Source: CAZIRO01 sp964541595 (GTDB lineage Bacteria; Acidobacteriota; HRBIN11). From it: a stretch of DNA of 16,979 bases. The position numbers were made by a program, and so were the translations under genes. The stretch lies in contig CAZIRO010000046.1 of the NCBI GenBank assembly GCA_964541595.1, positions 1 through 16,979 on the forward strand, in the 5' to 3' direction. Under the pieces are notes generated by a model. It worked only from the letters and a program-made list of their open reading frames with translations, did not search any database and was not told the origin of the DNA. Positions 1 to 6,210 of this stretch are shown here, piece after piece (positions within the stretch are counted from its first letter, which is position 1; each line of letters begins with the position of its first letter).

Positions 1-9
1 GGAAGACAG

Positions 10-81
10 GGGACGGGGCATCGCATGGGCGGGGGATAGTGCATGACCGCATGGGACCCACGGTGTCCCATGGCCCGTCCC
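10..81. repeat. Nested inverted repeats upstream of the KaiC-like operon
   Basis: Two overlapping inverted repeats are visible. GGGACGGGGCAT (10-21) pairs with ATGGCCCGTCCC (70-81) with one mismatch. Inside it, CATGGGAC (50-57) pairs perfectly with GTCCCATG (65-72) across a 7-nt loop. The two share bases 70-72, so they cannot both form completely. CGCATGGG also occurs twice as a direct repeat (22-29 and 48-55). It could be the 3' end or terminator of a gene left of the window, but no T-run follows. No coding function is visible. Confidence 0.35.
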
Positions 82-99
82 GATTTCAGCACGCGCCGG

Positions 100-142
100 T
101 TGCAAATTTCTTCAATTCTACTTACTTTAGATAGAGTATACT
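100..142 (+). promoter_or_regulatory. Possible promoter region of the KaiC-like operon
   Basis: This is a sharply AT-rich stretch in otherwise GC-rich DNA, upstream of the first operon gene. TATACT at 137-142 matches the -10 consensus at five of six bases, but no good -35 lies 16-18 bp before it. TTGCAA at 100-105 is a -35-like hexamer followed 17 bp later only by the weak TACTTT (123-128). The choice matters: a start from TATACT would leave out the 5' arm of the hairpin at 139-152, while the other would include it. This is a weak call. Confidence 0.22.
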
Positions 143-195
143 TGTACGGTATGGAAACAAGATAGAAGTATCGTACGAGTGATAAATATCTTGTT
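139..195 (+). promoter_or_regulatory. Structured leader: 14-bp hairpin with loop-to-downstream pairing
   Basis: Bases 139-152 pair with 168-181 over 14 consecutive positions if G-U pairs are allowed. The core is ACTTGTACG (140-148) against CGTACGAGT (172-180), leaving a 15-nt loop (153-167). That loop contains AACAAGATA (156-164), which is perfectly complementary to TATCTTGTT (187-195) just after the hairpin. This gives an H-type pseudoknot layout or, because only 5 nt link hairpin and downstream arm, two mutually exclusive pairings. It lies about 100 nt before the first operon start. It could be a riboregulatory leader or a DNA operator; it matches no riboswitch class I recognise. Confidence 0.4.
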
Positions 196-198
196 CAA

Positions 199-224
199 GC
201 GGAATTTCGACATGCGGAATTCCG
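199..224. promoter_or_regulatory. GCGGAATT direct repeat with a 10-bp palindrome
   Basis: GCGGAATT occurs at 199-206 and 214-221, 15 bp start to start. The second copy is embedded in the perfect palindrome CGGAATTCCG (215-224). This could be a protein-binding site in the operon leader. It is short enough that chance cannot be excluded. Confidence 0.2.
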
Positions 225-296
225 TGGATGAAGAATATCTTTGCGTGCGTGTGATTGCTGTCGATCGTGTGCATTTGTCTGTGGGGAAGTTCGCCC

Positions 297-641
297 ATGA
301 CGGTGGAGCAGGATCTGGAAGCGTTTCAGCGTGCCGTCGATGCCCTCTGGAACCGGTTGACGATGCTGACGGGTGCCGAAGCGACCGCAACGCTCTTCCG
401 GGCGGTGATTCATGACGTCGCCAGCGACCGCCCGTTACTCCACACCATTGTGGTAACTCCGCAGGGCGTGTCCCTGAGGTTGTTCATGAAAAATGCGCAG
501 GCATTCCCGGCCCCGGTTGTCCGGGAAAGCATGACCCACTTTCTGCGCGCATTTCTCTCCCGCATTTGTGAAATCAGCGGTCCCGTCATGGCACGCAGTC
601 TGCAGGCTCATGTTGCGTCATTTTACGAAACGGAGGTCTAA
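297..641 (+). CDS. Small conserved-looking protein of unknown function, first gene of the KaiC-like operon
   Basis: This is a 114-residue soluble protein. I chose ATG 297 because GGGGAAG lies about 8 nt upstream; a TTG at 255 in the same frame would add 14 unlikely residues. There is no signal peptide or membrane segment. Two helical stretches look alike: a Leu-rich helix followed by TGAEATATLFRAV near the N-terminus, and a second ending SGPVMARSLQAHV near the C-terminus. Together they suggest an internally repeated all-helical module of the kind sometimes encoded beside bacterial ATPases and kinases; this resemblance is from memory and not assigned to a named family. The next gene starts 38 nt downstream, so co-transcription and a functional link to the KaiC-like ATPase are likely. 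The function is unknown. Confidence 0.75.
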   Translation: MTVEQDLEAFQRAVDALWNRLTMLTGAEATATLFRAVIHDVASDRPLLHTIVVTPQGVSLRLFMKNAQAFPAPVVRESMTHFLRAFLSRICEISGPVMARSLQAHVASFYETEV

Positions 642-679
642 TATGCACATGGATCGGGGCATTTCCCAGGAGGAAATCA

Positions 680-2821
680 ATGACGGCATTACCGACGGTC
701 CCCACCGGAATTCCCCGTCTGGATGCGGTACTGCAGGGAGGGATTCCACGGTATTCCCTCAACATAATTGCCGGTGCGCCGGGTACGGGAAAAACGGTGT
801 TCATGCATCAGATCATTTTTCATTACGTACGTGCCTATCCCGAGGATCGTGTACTGTATCTCACCACGCTTTCGGAACCCGTATTGAAACTGCTCCGGTA
901 CATGCAACAGTTTGCCTTCTTTGACGCCAACCTCTTCGAGCAACGGGTGGTGTACCATGACATCGGCGACGTGGTCCGCACGCAAACACCCGCCCAGGTA
1001 CTGGAAACGATTCGCGCCCTGATCGAGCGCGAGCGACCGATGCTGTTCGTGATCGACTCGTTCAAAGCCATCCGGGACATGACGCCAGACACCACGGAAT
1101 TCCGCCGGTTTTGTTACGATCTGGCAGTCACTCTGCTGGCTGCGCAGTGTACGTCATTCCTGGTCGGCGAATATGGCGCTCCCGAATTTTATACCGGTGC
1201 CGAATTCTCCATTGCCGACGGTATCCTGCACCTGGCGGTTGAACCACGCGACGCGACGTATTTACGCACCCTTCGGATTGTCAAAATGCGGGGACTGCCG
1301 ATCGAACTGGCACCGATACCGTTCCACATCACGTCCAACGGTATCGAAGTGCTGCGACAGGACGTCCCGACGGCAGCTCCGGAGGCCGTTGCACCCGCAC
1401 GGCCGACCACGAAGTCGACGGGCATTCCGGGGCTGGACGAGATCCTCCGCGGCGGTGTACTGCAGGGACATGCCGTACTCGTTTCCGGTGTATCCGGAAC
1501 CGGCAAGACGATCCTCTGTTTGCAGTTCCTCATGCACGGTGCGGCGAACGGCGAGCGGGTACTGTTTTACGGGTTCGAAGAATCTCCGGAAGAACTGATG
1601 GCGGTGGCGGACGGGTTCGGATGGGATCTGCGTGCGTTGCTCGATACGGACCGGTTCCGGTTCATCTGGATTCCGACCACACGCATCGATGTGGAAACCC
1701 ATTTCGATCAGATGCTGCAGGACATTCTGGCGTTTCAACCGCAGCGCGTCGTGGTGGATTCGTTCGCGGTGTTATTGCATAAATATCGTGATCCGGTGCT
1801 GCAACGTGAAAAGGCGTACCATCTCGCGCGGGTCATCAAACACGTCCAGGCAGTCGGTCTGTTCACGTCGGACATCGCAGCGGGTGCGGTGGGCCATCTG
1901 TCGCGGTACGGAGTGGAAGAAACGGTGTTCGACGGCACGATCGTATTGACTTCTGAGATGGCGGGCACACGGCGAAAACGGTATCTGGAAGTGTACAAGA
2001 TGCGGGGTTGTGCCTATGCACCCGGTCGACATCGTATGGACATCCGTAGCGACTGTGGCGTGATCGTCTACTATCTGGAACCGACCGTTCCGGTGGGTGT
2101 TCCCGAACGTGAACTGTCGTTCACGCCGATTGCGGACATCCTGCGTGCGCCGTTGCGGCATGGCACGGCCTGGATGGTGGAAGCCGTTTCCGGCGCCGGC
2201 AAGACGGCACTGGCCATGCAGTTTGCCGTCGAGGGTCTGTTGCGGGACGAGCGTGTATTGTGGCTCGCGGCAGACGAACCCGCCGCCGCGGTACGGGAGG
2301 CGTTTCAGCGGTGGTCGCCGGAGATCGCATCGGCCATCGATACGGGACGTCTGCAGATCGTCGACCCGTTCGGTACGGCTGATGCCGTTCCGATCGATCT
2401 GACGGATCCGGAAGTCGTACCGTTCTGTTTACGAGAACTCATTGATCACCTCGGACGGCCCTGTCGGGTGATTCTGGATTCGCTGACGCCCCTGGCCGTT
2501 CAGATGGATGTCGCCGAACTCGTACGGTTTATCGAATGGAAAAACCGTATTCTCGCCCATCCGCATGTGGCTATCATGGATACGCTGCTCGAACGCACAT
2601 TGAGTCCGGTACATAAATACAGTATTGCCAACGCATATGACTGTATTGTGTATCTGTACATTCCGGAATGGAGTCAACAGATCCAGGGCGGCGAACGGTT
2701 TCGCATGATCCGCATCAAGAAGGCCCGGGGGATGCGTGTGGACCCGCGCGGCTATCCGTTCCGCATCGAACCGGGACGGGGCCTCGTGGTGGATACGGCA
2801 TTTTATGCCAGCGGAGACTGA
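680..2821 (+). CDS. KaiC-like ATPase with three RecA-fold domains
   Basis: This 713-residue cytoplasmic protein has three tandem KaiC/RadA-type domains. Walker A motifs are GAPGTGKT (32-39), GVSGTGKT (270-277) and AVSGAGKT (502-509); Walker B of domain 1 is VIDSF (D126). The KaiC glutamate pair is kept only in domain 2 (GFEES, E300/E301); domains 1 and 3 have TLSEP and ADEP there. Both of the first two domains have the KMRG motif 21 residues after the Asp of the phosphosite strand, matching cyanobacterial KaiC spacing. On that ungapped alignment T415 matches KaiC T432 and E414 replaces S431. Domain 3 is the most divergent (KKARG). Cyanobacterial KaiC has two domains, so three is unusual. AGGAGG at 668-673, 6 nt before the ATG, fixes the start. 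KaiC proteins hydrolyse ATP and act as oligomeric timers or signalling switches. The hybrid kinase gene follows after 3 nt, so it is a likely partner. Neither kaiA nor kaiB is present. Confidence 0.9.
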   Translation: MTALPTVPTGIPRLDAVLQGGIPRYSLNIIAGAPGTGKTVFMHQIIFHYVRAYPEDRVLYLTTLSEPVLKLLRYMQQFAFFDANLFEQRVVYHDIGDVVRTQTPAQVLETIRALIERERPMLFVIDSFKAIRDMTPDTTEFRRFCYDLAVTLLAAQCTSFLVGEYGAPEFYTGAEFSIADGILHLAVEPRDATYLRTLRIVKMRGLPIELAPIPFHITSNGIEVLRQDVPTAAPEAVAPARPTTKSTGIPGLDEILRGGVLQGHAVLVSGVSGTGKTILCLQFLMHGAANGERVLFYGFEESPEELMAVADGFGWDLRALLDTDRFRFIWIPTTRIDVETHFDQMLQDILAFQPQRVVVDSFAVLLHKYRDPVLQREKAYHLARVIKHVQAVGLFTSDIAAGAVGHLSRYGVEETVFDGTIVLTSEMAGTRRKRYLEVYKMRGCAYAPGRHRMDIRSDCGVIVYYLEPTVPVGVPERELSFTPIADILRAPLRHGTAWMVEAVSGAGKTALAMQFAVEGLLRDERVLWLAADEPAAAVREAFQRWSPEIASAIDTGRLQIVDPFGTADAVPIDLTDPEVVPFCLRELIDHLGRPCRVILDSLTPLAVQMDVAELVRFIEWKNRILAHPHVAIMDTLLERTLSPVHKYSIANAYDCIVYLYIPEWSQQIQGGERFRMIRIKKARGMRVDPRGYPFRIEPGRGLVVDTAFYASGD

Positions 2822-2824
2822 ACG

Positions 2825-5329
2825 ATGGCGGCCGAGTCCCTGGAACAGCGGCGGCAGCAACTGTTCAGTCAGATTGGCCGCGCACTCGTCGTACAGGGCG
2901 TGGACGAACCCCTGCAACGGGCCTTTGCGGTACTGGAAACGTTTTTCCGCATTCACGTCGTGCTCCTGTTGTGGCGGGATCCGGCGGAACCCGCTTTCCA
3001 GGTCGATGTCCTCTGGGTGGATGCAGCGTATCGGGACGTGCTGCACCGTCTGTTACGGGCGGTCCAATCGCAGCCGGCGCGCATCCCGATCCGTTCCGAC
3101 GACCTGGGGGAACGGCTGCTGCGGGCCACGCGACCGCTGTATTTTCCGAATGTATGTGCAGAACTCACCTGGTCCCGTCCGCATATCGAAACCGAGGGTC
3201 CGATCACCGCACTGGTCGTTCCGTTCCGGCTGATCGAGCGGCCGGCGCTGTTGTGTTTCTGCGCGTTCCGTATGGAGGACGCGTTTTCGGCATCAGACCG
3301 TGCACTGCTCGAGGATCTGGTGCCGGTATTTGCGAAATTTCTCGAATTGCGGTACCTGCAGCGGCAACTGCAACAGCAGGTCGCAATCCGGACACGGGAA
3401 CTCGAACTGCTGTACCGGGTGTTTCGCCGTGCGGAGCTCGTGTATGACGTGCGGGACTTCCTGAAGAGTCTCCTTGTCGAACTTCCGCGAGTGGTCCCGT
3501 TCGATCTCGGGACCATCGTCCTCATCGAGGACCACCGCTGGGAAGCCATCGTGTACACACGACGTCCCGTGGTGGAACCGTGCCTGCGGGAGATCCTGCA
3601 GGAAAGCCTGCAAATGATCCTTGAGGGAGAAACGGTAACCCGGTTTCCTGCGCACCGGATCGAACGCATTCCCGGGGGAAACATCGATGCGCCGCCGGTG
3701 GAACATACCCGTACGCGGGTGTTCTTTCCGCTGTCCCGACACCCGAATGCACGACCGATCGCGGTACTGTGCCTGGCAGCCGAGGCGGAACACGCGGTCG
3801 ATGAACATCACCTGCGCCTGGTGAATACGGTGGTCTCCGAAATCGCAGCCGTCGTTCGCCGCCTGCGGGAGAGTATCGAACGGGAACAGGCACAGTTTTC
3901 CGAACTCGTGTCCGTATTACCGGTCGGTATTGTGGTCATCGATCCGGACGGTCACATCCACATCCGGAACCCCTCGGCCTCGGATGCGCTGCGGGTACTT
4001 GCACCGCAGGCGCTGGAAACGGGACAGATCACGCATCTGGGGGATACACCGCTTGCCCGGGTTCTGGAACCGCCGCCGAATCGGATGTGTCATGAGATCG
4101 AATGGACGAACGGGGCCGCACGCGTGTTCGAGGTCCGTTCACGGGCCATTCGCCTCCCGGACGGTCCCGGATACGTGCTCATTATTGAAGACGTCACGCA
4201 GGAACGGGCGATCCGCCGACGTGCAGAGGAACAGGATCGACTGGCTGCGGTGGGCCAGCTCGCCGCCGGGATTGCCCACGATTTCAATAACCTGTTGACC
4301 ACGATGATCGGCTATGCGGAGGTCGTACAGTTGCGCACCCGGGATTCAGGTATTCGGGATGCAATGCGGATCATTGTGCAGCAGGGGCAGCGGGCTGCCG
4401 GGTTGATTCGCCAGATTCTGGATTTTGCCCGACAGACCACACCGGAAAAACAGCCGATGGAACTCGGTGTCTTCCTGAAAGAGTTTGCCAAGTTGTTGCA
4501 ACGAACGATTCCGGAAAACATTTCCATTCAACTCGATATCGAACCGGGAGAATACTGGCTGGAGGCCGATCCCACCCAGATGCAACAGATCCTGCTCAAT
4601 ATCGCGGTCAACGCCCGGGACGCCATGCCGGAGGGGGGTGTGCTGACCCTGAGACTGCGAACGGTCACGCGACAGGCCCGGGAATGGATCTGCGTCGAGA
4701 TCGCCGATACCGGTACCGGCATTCCGGCCGAGATTCTCCCGCGAATTTTCGAACCGTTTTTCACGACCAAACCGCGCGGGCAGGGGACCGGTCTCGGACT
4801 CGCGCAGGTGTACGGACTGGTGAAACAGCATGACGGGGATATCGAGGTCCGCAGTCAGGTCGGCGTGGGCACGACGTTTTTCCTGTATTTTCCGCCGCTA
4901 CCACCTGCACGTCGGCCCCAGGCGTATGAGGGTATGCATGAACTGTTCCGTGCGGAGGGGTGGACCGTACTCCTGGTCGAGGACGACGCGGTGGTACTGG
5001 ACGTCATTCGGCGACATCTCGAGTACCTGGGATGCACCGTACTGGCGACCACGCGTCCCCTGCATGCGGTGGAGATCTTCCGGTCGCGTGCGCAGGACAT
5101 TGATCTCGTGCTGTCCGATTTGACGATGCCGGAACTCAGCGGCCTGGAACTGTTCAGGACCCTGCAGGAGATCCGTCCGGATGTCCGGTTTGCCGTCATT
5201 ACGGGGTATGCGGTGCCGCATGAGGTGCGATCCTTACGTGCGCACGGACTCGTCGGATGGGTTCAGAAACCGGTGAATCTGCAAAAATTGAGCGATTTGC
5301 TGCGCAGAGTGGCGGAACACCGCGCATAG
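2825..5329 (+). CDS. Hybrid sensor histidine kinase (GAF-GAF-PAS-HisKA-HATPase-receiver)
   Basis: This is an 834-residue protein with no transmembrane segment, so it is a cytoplasmic sensor. Approximate order: GAF-like 12-170, a short Gln-rich coiled coil (about 175-195), a second GAF-like 195-350, PAS 356-470, HisKA with phospho-acceptor H485 in AGIAHDFNN, and HATPase_c with N-box N596, G1 DTGTGI (D628) and G2 GQGTGLGL (652-659). A C-terminal receiver has acidic residues E719, D720 and D721, phospho-acceptor D765 and conserved K815. Every catalytic residue I checked is present, so it should be an active hybrid kinase passing phosphate from H485 to D765. No DNA-binding output domain follows, so a separate phosphotransfer protein or regulator is expected but is not in the window. 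ATG 2825 lies 3 nt after the ATPase stop, indicating translational coupling. In cyanobacteria KaiC signals through the kinase SasA; an analogous pairing here is inference. Confidence 0.93.
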   Translation: MAAESLEQRRQQLFSQIGRALVVQGVDEPLQRAFAVLETFFRIHVVLLLWRDPAEPAFQVDVLWVDAAYRDVLHRLLRAVQSQPARIPIRSDDLGERLLRATRPLYFPNVCAELTWSRPHIETEGPITALVVPFRLIERPALLCFCAFRMEDAFSASDRALLEDLVPVFAKFLELRYLQRQLQQQVAIRTRELELLYRVFRRAELVYDVRDFLKSLLVELPRVVPFDLGTIVLIEDHRWEAIVYTRRPVVEPCLREILQESLQMILEGETVTRFPAHRIERIPGGNIDAPPVEHTRTRVFFPLSRHPNARPIAVLCLAAEAEHAVDEHHLRLVNTVVSEIAAVVRRLRESIEREQAQFSELVSVLPVGIVVIDPDGHIHIRNPSASDALRVLAPQALETGQITHLGDTPLARVLEPPPNRMCHEIEWTNGAARVFEVRSRAIRLPDGPGYVLIIEDVTQERAIRRRAEEQDRLAAVGQLAAGIAHDFNNLLTTMIGYAEVVQLRTRDSGIRDAMRIIVQQGQRAAGLIRQILDFARQTTPEKQPMELGVFLKEFAKLLQRTIPENISIQLDIEPGEYWLEADPTQMQQILLNIAVNARDAMPEGGVLTLRLRTVTRQAREWICVEIADTGTGIPAEILPRIFEPFFTTKPRGQGTGLGLAQVYGLVKQHDGDIEVRSQVGVGTTFFLYFPPLPPARRPQAYEGMHELFRAEGWTVLLVEDDAVVLDVIRRHLEYLGCTVLATTRPLHAVEIFRSRAQDIDLVLSDLTMPELSGLELFRTLQEIRPDVRFAVITGYAVPHEVRSLRAHGLVGWVQKPVNLQKLSDLLRRVAEHRA

Positions 5330-5345
5330 GCGATGAATGACACGG

Positions 5346-5732
5346 TTATGTGTGCACGATGGAGTCTTCTGTTCCGAACGGATTGGGTGCGGTACCGTCG
5401 GCTTCCGGATCGTTCAACCAGTGGTGGTCATCGATGAGGTACCGGAACCGGTAGGGCCGACCGGGAGACAACGGGATGGTAATGGAAAACACGCCGTTTT
5501 TCCGGCGGATCATGAGATGTCGGTTCGGGTCCCAGTCGTTAAACTCCCCCACGACGGCAATGCGTCGGGCCGAGATGGGTCCCAGGGAAAAGGTCACGTA
5601 ACAGAGTCCGTTCCGGGCGTGATACCGCTTGCGCACCACGTCTGGGCCTCCGTACGGGAACGTCCATTGCCTGCACCGCATCCACTGACCCGTTCGGGAC
5701 CCGCTCCGCACCTGTACAGCAGTATCCTGCAT
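5346..5732 (-). CDS. Small CBM48 / AMPK-type glycogen-binding domain protein
   Basis: This 128-residue protein has a C-terminal two-thirds (about 42-128) that reads as the early-set glycogen-binding domain of isoamylases, branching enzymes and AMPK beta subunits. It contains VVGEFNDWDP (60-69), an RFRYLIDDHHW strand pair and the closing LNDPEADGTAPNPFG. No catalytic domain is attached, so it probably binds alpha-glucan or acts as a targeting or regulatory subunit. The N-terminal 40 residues are basic and unassigned; there is no signal peptide. The start is secured by AGGAGG at 5737-5742, and a TTGACA promoter lies just upstream. It converges with the histidine kinase gene, with 16 bp between the stops and no visible terminator in that gap. 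No glycogen-metabolism enzyme is in the window, so its partner is unknown. Confidence 0.88.
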   Translation of the reverse strand: MQDTAVQVRSGSRTGQWMRCRQWTFPYGGPDVVRKRYHARNGLCYVTFSLGPISARRIAVVGEFNDWDPNRHLMIRRKNGVFSITIPLSPGRPYRFRYLIDDHHWLNDPEADGTAPNPFGTEDSIVHT

Positions 5733-5753
5733 GGTACCTCCTGTTTTGCCTCC

Positions 5754-5781
5754 ATTTTGGGTATCCCCCGGTGTGTGTCAA
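5754..5781 (-). promoter_or_regulatory. Sigma70-like promoter of the CBM48 gene
   Basis: On the minus strand a perfect -35 TTGACA (5776-5781) is followed, after 16 bp, by CAAAAT (5754-5759), which matches the -10 consensus at four of six bases. Transcription would begin near 5747, just ahead of the Shine-Dalgarno sequence at 5737-5742. The -35 box stops 4 bp from the first unit of the heptamer array at 5786. Confidence 0.5.
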
Positions 5782-5785
5782 GGTG

Positions 5786-5912
5786 AGGTCTCGGGTCTCA
5801 GGTGTCGGGTCCCGGGTGTCAGGTATCAGGTCTCGGGTCTCAGGTGTCAGGTCTCAGGGGGTCAGGTGTCGGGGGTCAGGTGTCATGTCCCAGGTCTCGG
5901 GGGTCAGGGGGT
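5786..5912. repeat. Heptanucleotide tandem repeat array, left arm (RGGTSTC on plus strand)
   Basis: The array has about 18 consecutive units of 7 bp that parse cleanly as AGGTCTC, GGGTCTC, AGGTGTC, GGGTGTC and close variants. One unit is 8 bp (5856-5863), and several in the right half are G-rich variants such as GGGGGTC. Positions 2 and 3 (GG) and the final C are the most constant. Three units span 21 bp, about two helical turns. The array reads in the opposite direction from the one at 6055-6131, so together they form a long imperfect palindrome. It is non-coding in any convincing frame. Confidence 0.9.
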
Positions 5913-6054
5913 GAAGACGTCCATGCTCGGATGATAGGACGTGCAGATGCCGCATTGTGACAATGGAAGGCCCGTTTCCCGTGCCGGGGTTCAGGGGTTG
6001 TTCAGTCGATGAGGCATCTCTGCACCCACCCCATGATCACTGCCACCGAACCCT
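5913..6054. other. Spacer between the two inverted heptamer arrays
   Basis: This is 142 bp of unique sequence between the arrays. Its flanks continue the dyad: TGCAGATGCC (5942-5951) matches the reverse complement of GGCATCTCTGCA (6013-6024) apart from a 2-nt insertion. The whole block 5786-6131 can therefore be read as one palindromic element of about 346 bp. No gene or clear start with a ribosome-binding site is seen in it. Confidence 0.5.
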
Positions 6055-6131
6055 GACACCTGGGACCTGACACCCGATACCCGACACCTGACCCCTGAGA
6101 CCTGGGACCTGAGACCCGACCCCCGAGACCC
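6055..6131. repeat. Heptanucleotide tandem repeat array, right arm (inverted)
   Basis: Eleven 7-bp units on the plus strand are GACACCT, GGGACCT, GACACCC, GATACCC, GACACCT, GACCCCT, GAGACCT, GGGACCT, GAGACCC, GACCCCC and GAGACCC. They are reverse complements of the units at 5786-5912. A partial twelfth unit, GAGATGA, runs into the -35 box of the aldehyde dehydrogenase promoter. Confidence 0.9.
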
Positions 6132-6134
6132 GAG

Positions 6135-6163
6135 ATGACACCGATGCCGAACCCCGGTATGAT
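6135..6163 (+). promoter_or_regulatory. Sigma70-like promoter of the aldehyde dehydrogenase operon
   Basis: ATGACA (6135-6140, five of six to TTGACA) and TATGAT (6158-6163, five of six to TATAAT) are separated by an ideal 17 bp. The predicted start is near 6170, directly before the hairpin at 6173-6190. The -35 begins 3 bp after the last clean heptamer of the right array. Confidence 0.6.
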
Positions 6164-6172
6164 GGAAACGAA

Positions 6173-6190
6173 CTGCCGATCAGTCGGCAG
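6173..6190 (+). promoter_or_regulatory. 7-bp hairpin or operator at the predicted transcript start
   Basis: CTGCCGA (6173-6179) and TCGGCAG (6184-6190) are perfect inverted repeats around the loop TCAG. They lie just after the predicted transcription start and 8 nt before the Shine-Dalgarno region. This could be a repressor operator or a 5'-end stabilising stem. Confidence 0.4.
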
Positions 6191-6210
6191 ACCACATCTG
6201 AGGGTTGCCC

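Noticed and set aside
2668..3811. Several open frames of 160-260 codons on both strands over the ATPase/kinase junction
   Set aside because: They are Gly/Arg/Ser-rich shadows of the two real genes, which show catalytic motifs throughout.
5330..5345. Terminator between the convergent kinase and CBM48 genes
   Set aside because: The gap is only 16 bp and I found no stem-loop or T-run in it.
5731..5934. Plus-strand small frame across the left heptamer array
   Set aside because: Its translation only reflects the repeat (GLRCQVSG-like), and it starts inside the translation-start region of the opposite-strand CBM48 gene.
5786..6131. CRISPR array
   Set aside because: Units are 7 bp with no spacers, and no cas genes are present; it is a simple tandem repeat in two orientations.
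6205..6210. TTG start for the aldehyde dehydrogenase
   Set aside because: It directly follows the GAGGG ribosome-binding sequence; ATG 6211 has proper spacing.
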